Origin: Hirudinaria manillensis
Taxonomy: Eukaryota > Annelida > Clitellata > Hirudinida > Hirudinidae
Length of the DNA: 64,000 nucleotides
Assembly: GCA_034509925.1 (NCBI GenBank)
Contig: CM067528.1
Span: 7,050,001-7,114,000, forward strand
Direction of reading: 5' to 3'
Both the position numbers and the translations under genes were made by a program. The notes beneath the pieces were generated by a model. The model was not told the DNA's origin. It saw nothing but the letters and a program-made list of their open reading frames with translations, and made no database searches. Positions 27,365 to 40,973 of this stretch are shown one piece after another; within the stretch, counting starts at the first letter, position 1; each line of letters opens with the position of its first letter.

Positions 27365-30300
27365 TTACTTGAGGCTGCCCATGCTGTCGTGCAGGGAGAC
27401 TTCGGAGGAGTTTTTTGTTCTGCTCCCCTCGAAGAATGAATCGTCGTTCTCTATGGAGGTCACTGCAGTGCACAAGTAGTTCGTGTATTTGTCCATTTTG
27501 AGCAGTGAACTGTCAGAAAGAGGAGCCATAGGGGAAAATTCATCGACGAGGTTCCTGGAATCGCTGGTTGTCGTTACAGACAGCTGAGATGCACTTCCAG
27601 GTCCCGACAGATTGACAAAATTTGGACGAGCTGGACTTCTCAATTGGTCGAGATTCTCTTCGAAGCGGCCCTTTGAATTATTGAGTTCGCCTTTGCCTGC
27701 CATGGCTTTGGCATCCCGAACGTCTTCTGAATGAACGAAACTGAATTCACCTTTGTCGATACCATCCTCATCCTCCATCTTCCTGCGGGATCCGACGGAC
27801 AATATCTCGAAGCCATCCTCTGTTTCGGTCAATCGAGAAGCTTCCGATTCTAAGTCCTCGTTCCGGGTCTTTTCGTTATCTTTGCCAAGCGGTGCCAGTA
27901 TGGGGAACGAATTGGCATCCGTTCCCTTTGAATGTCGAAACGGGGAAGGTTTCCTCGAAGGTGACGTATCCATCGATCCAGGATCGTCTTGTAAATTCTT
28001 GCATCTGTTTTCGGGTTTTTGGAGATCGGAAAATGAAGCCTGACTGTCGGAGGTCGAAACTTGCTTGGGTTTGAGTTGGTTCCACTTTTCCTCAAAGAAA
28101 TCAAGATGGGCCTGGTGCTTGTTTGAGACCAGATGGAGGAGCATGATCCTCAGCTCTCTGACTGTTGGCCTTTCACTGGGTTCATAACTCCAACACATTT
28201 CCATCACTTCGCAACTGATGATCGTAATTGGCAATCAACGTTTGTTTGTTTTTTTTTTCAAAGTGAAACAAACTTATTTGACATAAAAAAAAAACTAAGC
28301 AAAAGAAATAAATTAGAGATAGCAACAAAACATTAACACCATTATTTTTCATAGTTTTCATTTCAAAATAAATTTGTATCTTCATCGTATAATACTTCAT
28401 TTGTATTATAAATGGCAATTGCAAATAAGTAAGATCCTAGTTTTAAGTGAAGCCAAATTTAAGACAGGATTATCTAAAATGTATTGAACACCTACAGATG
28501 ACTGATGTTGTCAATGGCAACGTTGGGCTTAGACAACTTGACAACGCGTTCCTTGGCCACCAATCTGATGACGTGAAGGTCGTTGAGGTCAGAATAGGGA
28601 AGGTCACCGCACCTGAGCAATTCCCATATCACCACTCCAAATGTCCTAAGAAAAGCAAGTGTTCATACAATAGTCTCAAGAACATACATTATCCATAATC
28701 AGAACTTACATGCAAATTAAATGCAAAGTCAATGATGAATTGACTCACTAATATTACAAACATTACATTGGGGATGAATACTTTGCTTCTTAGACTGCTA
28801 ATGTATACACAGTACTGTACACTTCTGTTGTACAGAAATCAGATTATAACAAAGACTGCCCTCTATTGACTCTATTATACAGTTGTTTATTATAAACTTG
28901 AAAATAGGGATTCATTTTGCTTAATAATAAATACATTTAATGATTTAAGTACTAAGATTAAAATCATTTTTAAACAATTACTGAACAATAACCAACAATA
29001 AAATGATTCAACAACCACCATCATCATCACAGGTCAATATCAACAAAACATATACCTTTGTCTTAGCCTCACATGAATGAAAGCATCATCGAGATATCAC
29101 TTCACAATCAATATCAACATCAATCAATATCAACATTTCCAATGTAAGCTGCCACATGACTAATGTAACACAGACTACTGTAACACATGAATGCATTGGA
29201 GATATTTATAGTAAAAACGTAATAACACGAACAATTTTTGAAGCTTTGCAATAGAAGATGACAACTAACAAGAGATGGCGCTCTAGTCTTAAGTTAACCA
29301 CGTGACGACGATATTAACATAAAACATCATAACAGCATAGCAATGATCAATCTATCTATATAAATAAAAACGCAATGTGTGTTTGTAACATGCAAATGTT
29401 CTCTGAAAGTACTTAACCAATTGCTTTGAAATTTTGACACAACATAGTGCTCGATCAGGGGAGTGTTTGCATATAGGTTTCATATAAACGCCACAACTAT
29501 ATCATGTAAAAATACGCTTTTTTCAAAAATCATATTGAGCCACAGCAACGCGTGGCTGGGCACTACTAGTAACAAATAAAATAAATGCAAATAATGTAAG
29601 TACTAATGCATTGAAGATAACAACCAATAATAGTGATGATGATGATGTTGATGATGGTGATGATGATGTGATGGTGACCTACCAAATGTTGGCTTCCCCA
29701 TTGGTTCTGTTGACTCTCAAAACATCCGAAATGCAAAGGGTCTCTGGTGCCATCCATCTAATGGGTATTGCCACCCCCTCCTGATCATGATAATAGTCCT
29801 CCTTTAATGATAACAAATTACTTTCAAAACAGATTAAAACTTCAATTTCACTTTATCATTAATGGCCAATGCATGTGATAAATAGTGCTGACAACATACA
29901 CACATATATGTATGTAGGATTAAAACTCGTGTACTTAATATAAATAATAATTAACTGTTGCATAATTAGTTTTAAAAATGGTTAATAATTAAATATAAAA
30001 CAAATACTAAAAATAGATATAAATATAAATATGAATTGAAGTTGAATCTCAACTGAAGAGTTTTTTTTTTGTTTAGTTAAAATACACTTCACTGAGAAGT
30101 CTTTAATCAATTGAAAAGATATAAATAACTGTCATGGATGTCATGGATGCATTCAAACATTCTTTTAACCATTTATTTCTTTACAACAATAAATCTTTTT
30201 AAAAATTCTCAAATCCATTTCTAGTTTTCCCCCTTAAAAATTCATATCATTAAAGACTTTTCCTAACTTTTTATATAATTTACTTACTACATTAAAATTA

Positions 30301-33300
30301 AATTAAGATATAACATACATTTTTTTATAATTTCTTTTTTTTCAAATTAACCCAATAAAAAAAAACTTGTTTCAAATATTTAAATCACATTATATAACAA
30401 TTTTTGTTCCATAAAAGATTTATATTTTATTAGAAACACCACTTCTTCCCTTCAAAGATAAAAAATGAGGTATAAATATATATTTATAATATTTATATTA
30501 TTATATATATTTATATTAATATATTTATAAATTTTACAGAAAAAAAATCTGTTGGCAAATCAGCCAATTATGACTGGAACTATCATTAAGTTGGATAAAC
30601 AATCTGTACTGCCATGGAATGCCTACAGGTATAATGCCATCATTATACAAATGGTGACTAATTAACAAGTGCATTAATACTAGAATAAGATCTCATAATA
30701 AGATTCAGGAAATAAAGAATGATGTTAAATCTTTTTTTCTTTTGTAAAAGTTCATTAATTATCATTTATTATATGTGCTGAACATCAGAGTTCATGTAAA
30801 TTAACATTTTCCATTTTCTAACAAGCCGTGGTTACCTCTAAATGTTGTTATGTTGCCATGAAAATTGACATAATTTATTATTCTTAATACAAAGAATTAC
30901 AGGTGGAAAATTAAAAATTTTAATTTTGATATTTTTTAACAAAGCTAATGTTTATAATGTTTTTTTATCATTTTGTCCTCAACTTTGCTTTAACATGTAT
31001 TTTAATGCTTTATATTTCAATTAAATTATTAATTTAATTAAATTATTATATTTCTATTTTAATTAACTTTCTACCCTAAACCGTCTGTCTGTAGTCTGTC
31101 TACTAAATTAAATTATTCAACTTCAATTATCACTCTCAGACTCTTCAGGACTTGAACCCACCTTAAAAACTTGCTCTGCTAATCCATAGTCACCAATCTT
31201 GATGCCCAAATCAGAAGTCACCAGGCAATTCCTCATGGCAAGATCTCTGAAATGAGGCAGGGGATTTACTAGAATATATTTCAACACATATTTGTTCAAA
31301 ATTATATTCAAAAACATGTTTTGTAATGATAGCTTATATATGCATGATATGCTAGATAAGATATTAATGCAAATTGTTGCATTATTTAAGTACTTAAACC
31401 ACAATGTGGTAAATAATCATGCTGATGGCATGACCAACACATTAATGTAATAATAATAATGTATAAATGCATAAAAAACTAATTAAAAAATTATTAATAA
31501 GCTAGAAGGACATAGCCCTAAATTGTAATTAAATGTATACAGTAGCAGTCAAACAAAATATTGGAAATACAAAAGATATCCAAAATATTCACAAATGTCA
31601 CTCAGAAATATCCATGTTTAACTGGCTATTTAGAACTCCCCAACACATGACTCAAGCAGATAAAAAAAAACTTGGGATGTACAAAAGAAGGTCGCCGAGA
31701 ACCACACGAAGGCGAGGTAGAAATGTTTCAGGTAGGCTGTAAAGAAGCCATAGAGAGCTTTCAAGATCCCTCCAGTCCTGGCAGTAATGGATGTCGAAAG
31801 GAGGCGGATGAGAGCCTCCCGCAGCTGAAAGATGGATCCGGAATGGAAACCAATTGGAGCGTCTGGATGTGGCCTACCCTGGGAAAGAGAAAGGAGTTCC
31901 GAAGAGCCAAAACATTTGAAGAAAGGGGACTTCCTCTGAGGACCTCTGTTGATAAGCTCTGAGCAGAAGTTTCTTGCAACCCTCACATGGTCAATGCCAA
32001 CATTGAAATGCATCAAGAGTTTTCATACACAAATAAGTAAATCACCTGTGAACAAAGTTATGCTGGTGCAAGCATTGTAGACCGGCAGCAATATCACAGA
32101 GCATGTTGAGTTGGGCACCCTGTTGCGTCAATTGATCCAAGTTGTTCTTCTGCGACAACATGAAGCTCTTCAGATCACCCTGGTGAGGGGGGGTTGAAGA
32201 TGATTTAATTATTCCAGCTAGAGACATTTGTTCACATCGATTTAAAATCTTTTAATATCGAAATGCTGTCAAAATATTCCTAAAGATGGAATTTATGGCT
32301 CCATATTTGTTCACATTACCAGCTACATCAATCACATCGATAAAAACTCACATTCTGGCAAAATTCAAGAATGGTGAGAAGAGGGGTGGCTTCAACACAT
32401 TGATAGAAAACTTTGAGTACATTGGAATTTTCAATCTCACTGTGGAACAAAGAAGAAAGATTGAATTAACCTTTGCCTGACTAAATTACTCATTAACCAT
32501 TATCAACATTGATATAAGATTAATTTCAATATCAACAACCAAGAAAGAACAAAGCTATTAAGCCTATGACCAACCACTTAAACTTTAGTTTACAAGAGCA
32601 CTATTCTCAAGATTCTGCAATGTTTTCAAAGCTATGGTACATTTAAATAAGCCAGATACTCAATGTATCTTTTCCAAAATCTCAGACATTCCTCTTATAG
32701 CCTAATTTTTTATTCTCAACTAGATGATCCAGTCCAGGTGAGGGAAAGACAAGAAAAGGATATCTTTTATAGCTGGAAATATGGAAGAAGTTCCTTTATG
32801 AAGAATTCCTTATATTCTCTAAGGGCATTATGAACACCTCCTCAACTTGAGCTTTAAAAGATTCCTGAGATCTTTCTTTTCCAAAATAAATCTTATTAGA
32901 ACTTGATTTGTAATAACAATAATAACATATCGCAGCTAATTACCGATATGCAAAGGCCTCTTGAAGAAAGAAAGACTTGTCAAGATTTGATACTCCTTCT
33001 TTGAGCATCATTATCATTACCTTGGTCTTTTTCTTACCTGGCTGAATGTCATGTGCCTCCCCTTGCAATACCTGAGATAGATGGATTGAAAGAAATGAGT
33101 TGACAAACAATGGTATAGGAAGAGTTGGATCACCAATGTTAGCAAGAAAATTTTCAGCAAAAATTGATTATGCATTGCTGATAACATGAAGTAATTACAA
33201 AGTTGTAGGGTGAGATGATAAGGCCTTGGCACTGATGATGAATGTATTTAATGAGTTTAATGTTATTTCAATAAGGAAAATTTGTGGGAAAATAAGATGC

Positions 33301-36238
33301 AACATGGAAAATAATAGTTCAACATTTTTTATGTAATTCATTTAATAAAAACTTTAATGATGTCTTTTATTGGTTTAACTGACTTGAATAATGAATTCAA
33401 TGCCAAGAAGCATATAATAATATGATACAATCAACTAAATGATGTGTTAGAAACACTATAGAAATTATTGTCCATATCTAGTTAAATTCAAGTCTGTACC
33501 CACTTTTCCAAACCATCCTGTTCCAAGCTCTTTAATGTACTGCAGCTGGCTTCTTGGAAAAGTCTGTCTACTAGTATCTGTTGATTAGTGATACAAATTT
33601 ACATCTAGGTAATGAAGGGATGTTCACCTAGATCAGTGATTCCCAAGGTTGCATGACACTGTGCCCCCTGGGCGATGCTTGGGAGAAGGACAACATATTC
33701 TTTTAATTTCTTAATTTTTCCTATTAATAGTAAACTTGTAAATTTTATTAATGGTTCTTATTTTTGATTAAAATAATGTTTATTAGCTTAGCTTTACCAT
33801 TTTCTATTGCTCACTCTAAAATTTTGCTTTATCTTTATCGATTGCAACTTGAATTTTAAAGTTTTTTCCATGAATAATAAAATGTTTGAGACATTCAACA
33901 TGGATAATGAGAGGCAAAGACAAACGAGGTGGACCTTCACGACTGGACTCAAACCCATTTTCAAGTGCAAAGAGATCCTTTCAATTACAAGAAGAATGGC
34001 TAGATAATACAAATGAATTAAAATTGGAATTTAAGAGGTGGTGCCAAAAGTCCCGGACATATAGTGGCCAAAACTTTAAGTCCATCTTTGCCATTTTAAT
34101 GGAACTAAAATTTAATAAAGTTGCAAATCATGGATGAGATCTGAAGAAGAGAGGCCTTATAAGTTTTCATGAGAAGCAAAGATAAGGGACTAAGATCAGG
34201 TCATAAAATTCTGCAATAGTTGCCCCTCCTGAAAAGATGAATGATGAAAAAACAGACCTTTAACTAGTTGAAAATCAAGGATGTGGCCAAAAAATGTGAT
34301 GCCAAAAATCAATAAATTTGTAGCAGTCTACCAAGTACGTCATTCTCAGTACAATTACTAAGCATTTGTGATTATTAGATAATTATTGGATGCTGCAATA
34401 ATTATTGCAAAAAATTTGTCACGTTGATTGATAGAGAGATGGGCTAGAAAAAAATTGTCAAAAGGGGAATGTTTTTCAGGTACCTGGATAAATCACACTC
34501 AAAAGCACATAGGGGCTTTGTCTCAATGGTTTTCCACAGATTTCTGGATTTGTGAACCAGGCTTTGTCTGCCAAGGGTTGGGACAAGGTTAGATGCCAAA
34601 GATTGTCATTTGTAAGTTGACTTTTGCTTGTCACTTCTCCAGCAATCACTTTCAGAGAAATGGCATTCCAACACCCATCCCTCTCCATGATAATGGCATC
34701 ATTACATCTCCACAATTTGCACTATATTTGTCTTTCAACTAAAAGTTTTATGATTTTTGGCTTTTTCTGGACTATGATTGAAACTTTTAATTTAAAATAA
34801 AATACTGTTACTGAGAAAAATTAAGAAATTTGAAAAAATGTCCTCCTCTCCTTGTAAACCACTGATATAGATAAATTACAACAAAAGATCACATCCTATT
34901 TCAATTACAAAATCTTTATTAATAATTTCCCACTCCCATCAATGTCACATTATATACCAACTGAAGATCTTTTCAATGGCCTTCCTAGTTTCAGCATCAA
35001 AAAGATAATCATCATCCACAGTGCTGTCCGTTCTCCCCAATCTCATTCGAGCTATTTTGGGTCTGACTTGACCAGTGTTTGACCAATCAGACATCTTGCT
35101 TTTTCCTCTATGGGAGAGATCAGGCAATGGTTCAAAGTAGACCTGCTCAACATTGTAACCAGCGGTAACATCTCGAGAACTGTTTACAACTGGAGGGTAC
35201 ATCGGGAAAGATGCAGGGACTGTTGAAATAGCAATGTCATTGAAGAAGGCATCCTCGTTCTCAAGATCCTGGACAGCAATACGTAAATGGCTATTAGTGT
35301 TCTTTTGACCTTGGCTTGCTTTTAAAGCAAATCAGTCTAGCAGAGATCATTAGTTAAATTAGTCTGTTAGACCGATGCAACATTCTCACCACTTAAAACG
35401 ACAAGGTATTTAATAAGTCATTAATGAGTTAATTTACTTTTACATTAAACAGCTTAAACATGATTTTTTTAAGAGACATAACCTGCTATTACTTTTGAAG
35501 CCCTATTATAATATCCAGGTGCAAATTTAATTTCTGAACATAAATATTGAAAAAAAAAAATTTTAAGAAAACATTTTAGACAACTCTACATATACCCTAT
35601 GCAATTAGTCAGTGCTTATACTACAAATTCATTGTGACATTCACAAAAATTTTGTGACATCTGAACAAATTCTATGGGTAAGGTCAAAGATTGTAATCTT
35701 AATTTAAAATTTGAATTTGAGTCAATAGCAAATCAGCCAAGTCAATAGAGCATAAACCCAAAAAAATTCTAGTGTTAGGTTAAGTGAGAGACCATTAAAA
35801 AATTTATTTTAGAATAAACTTCTAAACCGATGGATTTTACAAAGATAACTAAGCCATAACACAAGAATATTGTCTGCCATTATAAACAAAATTTATATGA
35901 TAAAAAATACCTTGAAAGAATTATCAGGGCATAACTTTGAGAAAAAATTCCTGATTCCCAAACAAAGTACAATAACTAGTGAAATGCAGGCAAGAGATGC
36001 GATGCTGATCGTCAGAAACGACTTTTCGTATATTTGAGCGTTACCTATAAATACCAGAAAAGTACCAGAATGAATTTTGTGATGATGTCTTGATATTGTT
36101 TAGTTATGAATTTGCAGTCTTAAAGTGGTGCAACTCAGAATAAAAATAACCTGAATCGTACGGATTCGCCTCTGCGCGAGAGATCACAAAAACAAAATAA
36201 ATCACTATAAATCCCACTGATTTGGTCTTTGTTTCCAT
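27365..36238 (-). CDS. Lemur-type (LMTK/AATYK) transmembrane kinase
   Basis: Eleven exons join in phase to 718 residues: 36238-36151, 36044-35911, 35268-34962, 33577-33504, 33071-32944, 32439-32352, 32179-32046, 31246-31162, 29801-29683, 28645-28496, 28214-27365. Exon 1 is a signal peptide and exon 2 a membrane span. The kinase starts near residue 180 with FPRSQLQYIKELGTGWFGKV. It keeps a Lys in MMLKEG, CQNGDLKSF, HRDLAMRN, DYG in place of DFG, EDYYHD and IPIRWMAPE, then ends with CWSYEPSERPT. The order and wording match vertebrate LMTKs (GWFGKV, NNFVHSDLALRN, IGDYGL, KEDYY). LMTKs act in endosome traffic, neurite growth and apoptosis. The tail is about 265 residues, acidic and Ser-rich, far shorter than the roughly 1000 of vertebrate LMTKs. 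The junction 34962/33577 has an alternative donor. Confidence 0.92.
29355..29570 (+). mobile_element. Non-autonomous Helitron-like element, copy 2
   Basis: It starts TCTATATAAATAAAAACGC after an A and ends AGCCACAGCAACGCGTGGCT then GGGCACTACTAGT. The AGCCAC...GTGGCT hairpin a few bases before a terminal CTAGT is the hallmark of Helitron 3' ends. At 216 bases it has no coding capacity. It is homologous to the inverted copy at 5149-5355 and sits in an LMTK intron. Confidence 0.82.
33634..34864. mobile_element. hAT-type DNA transposon relic in an LMTK intron
   Basis: The left end CAGTGATTCCCAAGG and the reverse complement of the right end CAGTGGTTTACAAGG form an imperfect terminal inverted repeat of hAT type. 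Flanking octamers ACCTAGAT (33626-33633) and ATATAGAT (34865-34872) match at 6 of 8 positions, as expected of an old 8-bp target duplication. Inside are only short broken frames, for example minus 34476-34715, with no complete transposase. It is 1231 bases long. Confidence 0.78.
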
Positions 36239-37141
36239 AATTCAGCCAAGCTTCCTGGACAAATTCGCCAGTATTTCATCTAGAAAAGCAGGAGCATAAA
36301 AAACTGAAAGGAAGTGAACATGGATTCCAATTATGAGCCAGAGTTTAATGACTTCAATAATAAACGTGGCGGAAAATCTCCAAGTATGCAATCGAAATTA
36401 CTCTGAGTGAAATGCCGCCTGATAAATGCTATGTGACAACTGAAAGATTACACACGACGAACATGTTTATCGTTATAACATTTCTTGTTAATTTATTTAC
36501 AATATCTTATTTTTAATTTACTGTTTTAAGTTAAAACGTAAAGTTATCACTTTAAAATATTTTAAAGACATGTTTAGGTAAATTTTTTAAAATGCTAGGA
36601 GTATTTAGTTTGTTTTTATTTATATTTTATTTTATATTTTATGTTTAAATAGCTCATTTTATTGCTGTGATCAATTAGAAAGCGCCAAAGCATCACGGCC
36701 AGATTTGAAACAAAGAGTACATTTAAATGCTGCGAAATTTGAATTTCTGTGAGGGCTTGTTTTTTAACTTCTGCGGTTTTTAAAGTTTTTAAAACGCGTA
36801 AAAGTGACTTTGTAATTTTTGTTCATGGATATAGTCAGTATCGGAATAAATGTTTTTTTTTGTAACTAAATTGGCTTGCCGCAAATTGGGTGCCTTATTC
36901 GAAGGATTTATTGCACTTATGTGCATCAAGGTGATTCGATCTGGATAAATTTGAATTGCTCGAAATTCATAATACAAAGTACTGCTTTGAGAAAGAAACT
37001 CGACTTTTTTAAAACATTTTCGAGGCTATCTCATCTAAGATCATAACAACATCACGCAAGTATATGTATCATTGATTATATTAAATTGTATTTAATATAC
37101 TTGCAGGATAACTAGATTTTTATGCACATTCGTCACACAAA
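36239..37141. promoter_or_regulatory. Shared upstream region of two divergent genes
   Basis: About 900 bases separate the start codons of the LMTK-like gene (-) and the TALE homeobox gene (+). Both promoters must lie here unless distant non-coding exons exist. The sequence is AT-rich. I found no convincing TATA box or CpG-rich block, and CCAAT-like motifs are not conspicuous. Confidence 0.5.
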
Positions 37142-40100
37142 ATGTCCTACGATAATCAGAGCATATATTTTGGAAACAATCCAGTCCTGGATGCCATCTA
37201 CTTAGACCTCACACAACAAGAGATTATGCAGTATGATCACTATGAGGAAAATTTACCAATTCACAATTTCTCTGACTTTAAGGAGATTAAGGAGAATGAA
37301 GAACTTGATCAACCTTTCCCTTATGCTCAAATTGATGAAACTGCAGAAACAATTTCTAATCAATATGAAGCCTTGAAAAGGAGCACCATGGGAATGCAAT
37401 ATAGTCAGCCTGTAATCAATCATATGCAACAGATGGCTTCATATGATAGGAACAGAAACTCCAAACTTTACAATAACTTTAGTTCAAACTATACTAAGGA
37501 ATTCAATGAAAATGTGGCATCACCTACTATCAGCTCAAGTTGTGAGCCAGAAAAAGTTTCTGGTAGTCTCCAATCAGGTTTATCTGTCAATGAGAATATT
37601 GTTCACAGCACAACCAATAGTTGTCAAACCCAACAATCAGCAGTAGGTCTTGAAGAAGGAAGAGTCAAAACTGAATCAAGTGTTAAAGATGAGATTCTGA
37701 ATGAGTTTCAGTCTACCAGAGGTTCTTCCAATGAGTGTTCTTCCATCTTAGGTGCCACAAAACTAGAAGAAGCCCTACCTGCTGAGCTAAGCGGATTAGG
37801 GAGACCAGACGAGGGGGGTGGTGGACCCGTGAAAGTCAAAGCTACAGAGAAAAATTTAGAAAGTTCTTGCTCATCAAGTCCTGGAATAAAACATGCAGCC
37901 AAAAGAGCAAGAACCATCAACTCTTACAGTGACATCATCGAGGGTGTACGCGAGGCTTATGCCTATTTGGAAGGTTGCAGCATGTATGACAGGAATTCAT
38001 GTGGCCCAAATGCTGACCACAGTTTTGCAGCTCCTGCAGTTCCATATAGGTTCTCTGTAGACCAATACCCAGACAACAACATCAACCAACCAGTTGACAG
38101 ACAGAAACTTTCATTCAACTTCGGAAGTGCAATTGACTATAGGTTTGGTGCTAACAACATGGCATCCAATTACCATTCTGGTCAGAGTGGGTACATGCAT
38201 GCTGCAGGTCCAATGAATCCCACTTATCCAAATAATAGCATTCAAAATCCAGGCAGTTATGGATATTGCCCTCAACAGCACAACTATCCTTCAACCCCAA
38301 GCAAAACAAAGCTACAGACAGATTTTAACCAATTACAGAGAACTCCCTCTACATCCTTAAATGTATCAGAAATTGCTGCACCAGATACCAGAAGTAACCG
38401 TCCAGAAATCTCAGAAAGGCCTGGCTACATTGATGATACGAAATACACGATGAGCCCTCGCAAGACCCCTCTAACCTACCACAACCTCGACAATCCATCG
38501 GAGTCAAACGTGCCGAAGCAAGTCCCTATTAACCCTCAAGCAAGGCACTGGATCTCTCGTGGAGGTTACCAGGGAAATGCCAATGTCCAAGCCACCCATT
38601 CGGACAGGCCCGACTCTGAACATCCAATCGATTCGTATCACAGTCAGGGCCCGCAGAAGCTTGCAGAGTTTATGCAGAACAAAGAGATTATAGAGCACCC
38701 TCTGTTTTCTCTCCTCAGGGACTTGATTGTTGTCGATTCAAATTTTGATAAAGCTGTTGAACCCTTCTCCTTCCCTAATAATTTGCCAGAACATTTTGAT
38801 GAGCTTGTTCATATATACTATACGAGGAAAAAATTTCCTCCCTCTGTAAAGAAGATCGACCCATCTGTTGATGCTAAGGTCAAAGAGGCTACCAGGCAAG
38901 CTCATGCAACGATCATAGGTTAGTTAGTCACATATGATTCAATCTTTTGATTTATTGATTTTCTGATTAAGAAATATGCCTATTTCACACTCTGATCCCT
39001 GAAATCACAATATGTATCATTTTTCTCCTGATACCCTTGCATAGCTATATCTAGCTAGACTTATGTATGGGTGGATAAATGGTTGTCATCACATGCATAA
39101 TGTATTTCATCAAACCTGCATAATTCTATCATTATTATTGAATTTTTATTGCCTTTCAGAGAAGATGAAAAAGAGGAAGCTGAGAGGTGGGTTTCTTGTC
39201 CAGGTATCAAAACCACCTGGTCCAGACATCAACAACCTGTGTGATGCCATGTCTAAATCGGTTTGTAAGCATTTTTACCTTAAGGGAATGATTTGGACTA
39301 TATACGTTTGTTTTGCAAGTCTGTTGAATGTCACAAACTGTCTTCCCATTGAAATCCACTACTTTATGCTACAATAAAGTGTTCAACAAATGGGCATGTG
39401 GCCATTGGTGTTAGTAAAATCAGAATATCTGAATGTCAGATCATGTTTAAATTTAAATAATCCATTTTGTTAAATTCATTTTGCTTTTAAATAAAATTCT
39501 GGTATTCTCATCATTTTATCAAAACTGTAAACAGTTTTTCTATTAATTCTATTATTGCATCTTTTTCAGAATGAGCTCGGTCCAGGAGGAAACCACGCTC
39601 ATAATTGGCATGGAGTTATGCCTCCTCCACAAACAACAGGAAATCACATCTTATCTGCACCTCCCACTTCTCCAGTTGGCATGGGAAGCTCAACATACTA
39701 TACTCCCAATAACATCTACTCTGCCTACCAAGATCATTCCTTGGCACCTTCACAAAATAACGAGTTACATCAATATCATTCCTTGACTCCTTCGGCCAAG
39801 TCAAGAAACATTCCTGTCGGCAACTGCTACCACCCCACGACGCACAATTACAACAGCCAGTACGCAGCGATGGCACAACCTCCTTATAATGGCAGCAACT
39901 TTTTATCGGCTTATCCGTCCAATAGTTATTCAGATCCGTACGTGCCTTTCCAACCTTATGGACCTGCAAGATCGTCAATGGAATCTTACGGGCACATTAA
40001 AATGGAGAAAATGGAAAATTTCGAATCGAAGGTAATGCCTCTGCCCGACCACATGGCCTACGGAGTGAATTGCGGTCCGACCAACCCCAATGCCACTCAT

Positions 40101-40973
40101 CCGCACCTTATGTATTTGATGGAAGGTGATAGGGGCATACATAGCCTGCCATCGTCGCCTAGACGGATGGGCAGAGGTAACCATCCTATGATTTTAAAAC
40201 AAGAGATTGATGTCGAGAAGAAAGGAAAGAACAAAGTTTTACCAAAAGAGGTAGGATATATTCACTTCCATTGCTATAATTATTTTTTTAGGCTTTAGTT
40301 ATAATCATCTTCTTAACATCGATGAATAAGTTCATTTTTAGTTATGAGTTGCTTATTTTTAATAATGTCTTTATAGTTATACCAATTTTCAAATTTGACT
40401 TTAAAATATTTTACTACACATTTGGCCAAAATATTTTATTTGGAAATTTCTGTCAGTAGGTTTAATGAATGTATGGTTTCAAGTTATAATTGATTCTTCT
40501 GGGAATTGACACATGCAGAAGTCACATTTTTTTAAATTACAATGAATTTTTTGTGTTTGATAATTAAAAAATTTTTATGTAAAAAATGACTGACAGGTCG
40601 TGATTGACAGTGTTTGCTCAAAAATATTATTTTGACATTATTTGAAATAAATACATAACTACTTTGACTATTCAATAATCTAATAAAGTCTGATACTTTT
40701 GCATTTATTTACTTGTCTAGTAATACAATATGATTCTTAAATCAGGCTGTGAACATCATGGAGGAGTGGCTCAGAAAGCACGAGGACAACCCTTACCCCA
40801 GCGACGAGGAGAAGGAAAGCTTCTTAAATCAGACGAAACTCTCCATGAACCAGATCAACTATTGGTTCACCAACGCCAGGAGGCGGAAACTTCCCAAGTG
40901 GCAAAGCGAAAGGCAAATGGTGCAGGAGAAACCTAGGAACGCCACGCAAAGTTCGAGGACGGACGACGAGTGA
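37142..40973 (+). CDS. Divergent TALE-class (MEINOX-like) homeodomain transcription factor
   Basis: Four exons join in phase to about 928 residues: 37142-38918, 39160-39260, 39570-40250, 40746-40973. The N-terminal 500 residues are low in complexity (Asn, Ser, Pro, Tyr). Near residue 518 [10 protein letters not shown] and then [13 protein letters not shown] resemble the start of the Meis/PKNOX N-terminal domain. Exon 2 is basic ([10 protein letters not shown]). The homeodomain spans about 843-905, split by an intron after VLPKE. It has the TALE three-residue loop (NPYPSDEEK) and WFTNARRR. Its nearest look is PKNOX or TGIF, but residues 47 and 50 are Tyr and Thr rather than Asn and Ile. Such proteins act in the nucleus as DNA-binding cofactors. 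The exon 2 donor could instead be at 39204, after LVQ. Confidence 0.85.

Noticed and set aside
29621..29672. GAT repeat near an LMTK exon as a CRISPR-like or regulatory array
   Set aside because: It is a simple GATGAT microsatellite with no spacers.
39616..39978. 120-codon minus frame opposite the third TALE exon
   Set aside because: It is an antisense shadow of an in-phase, alignable coding exon.
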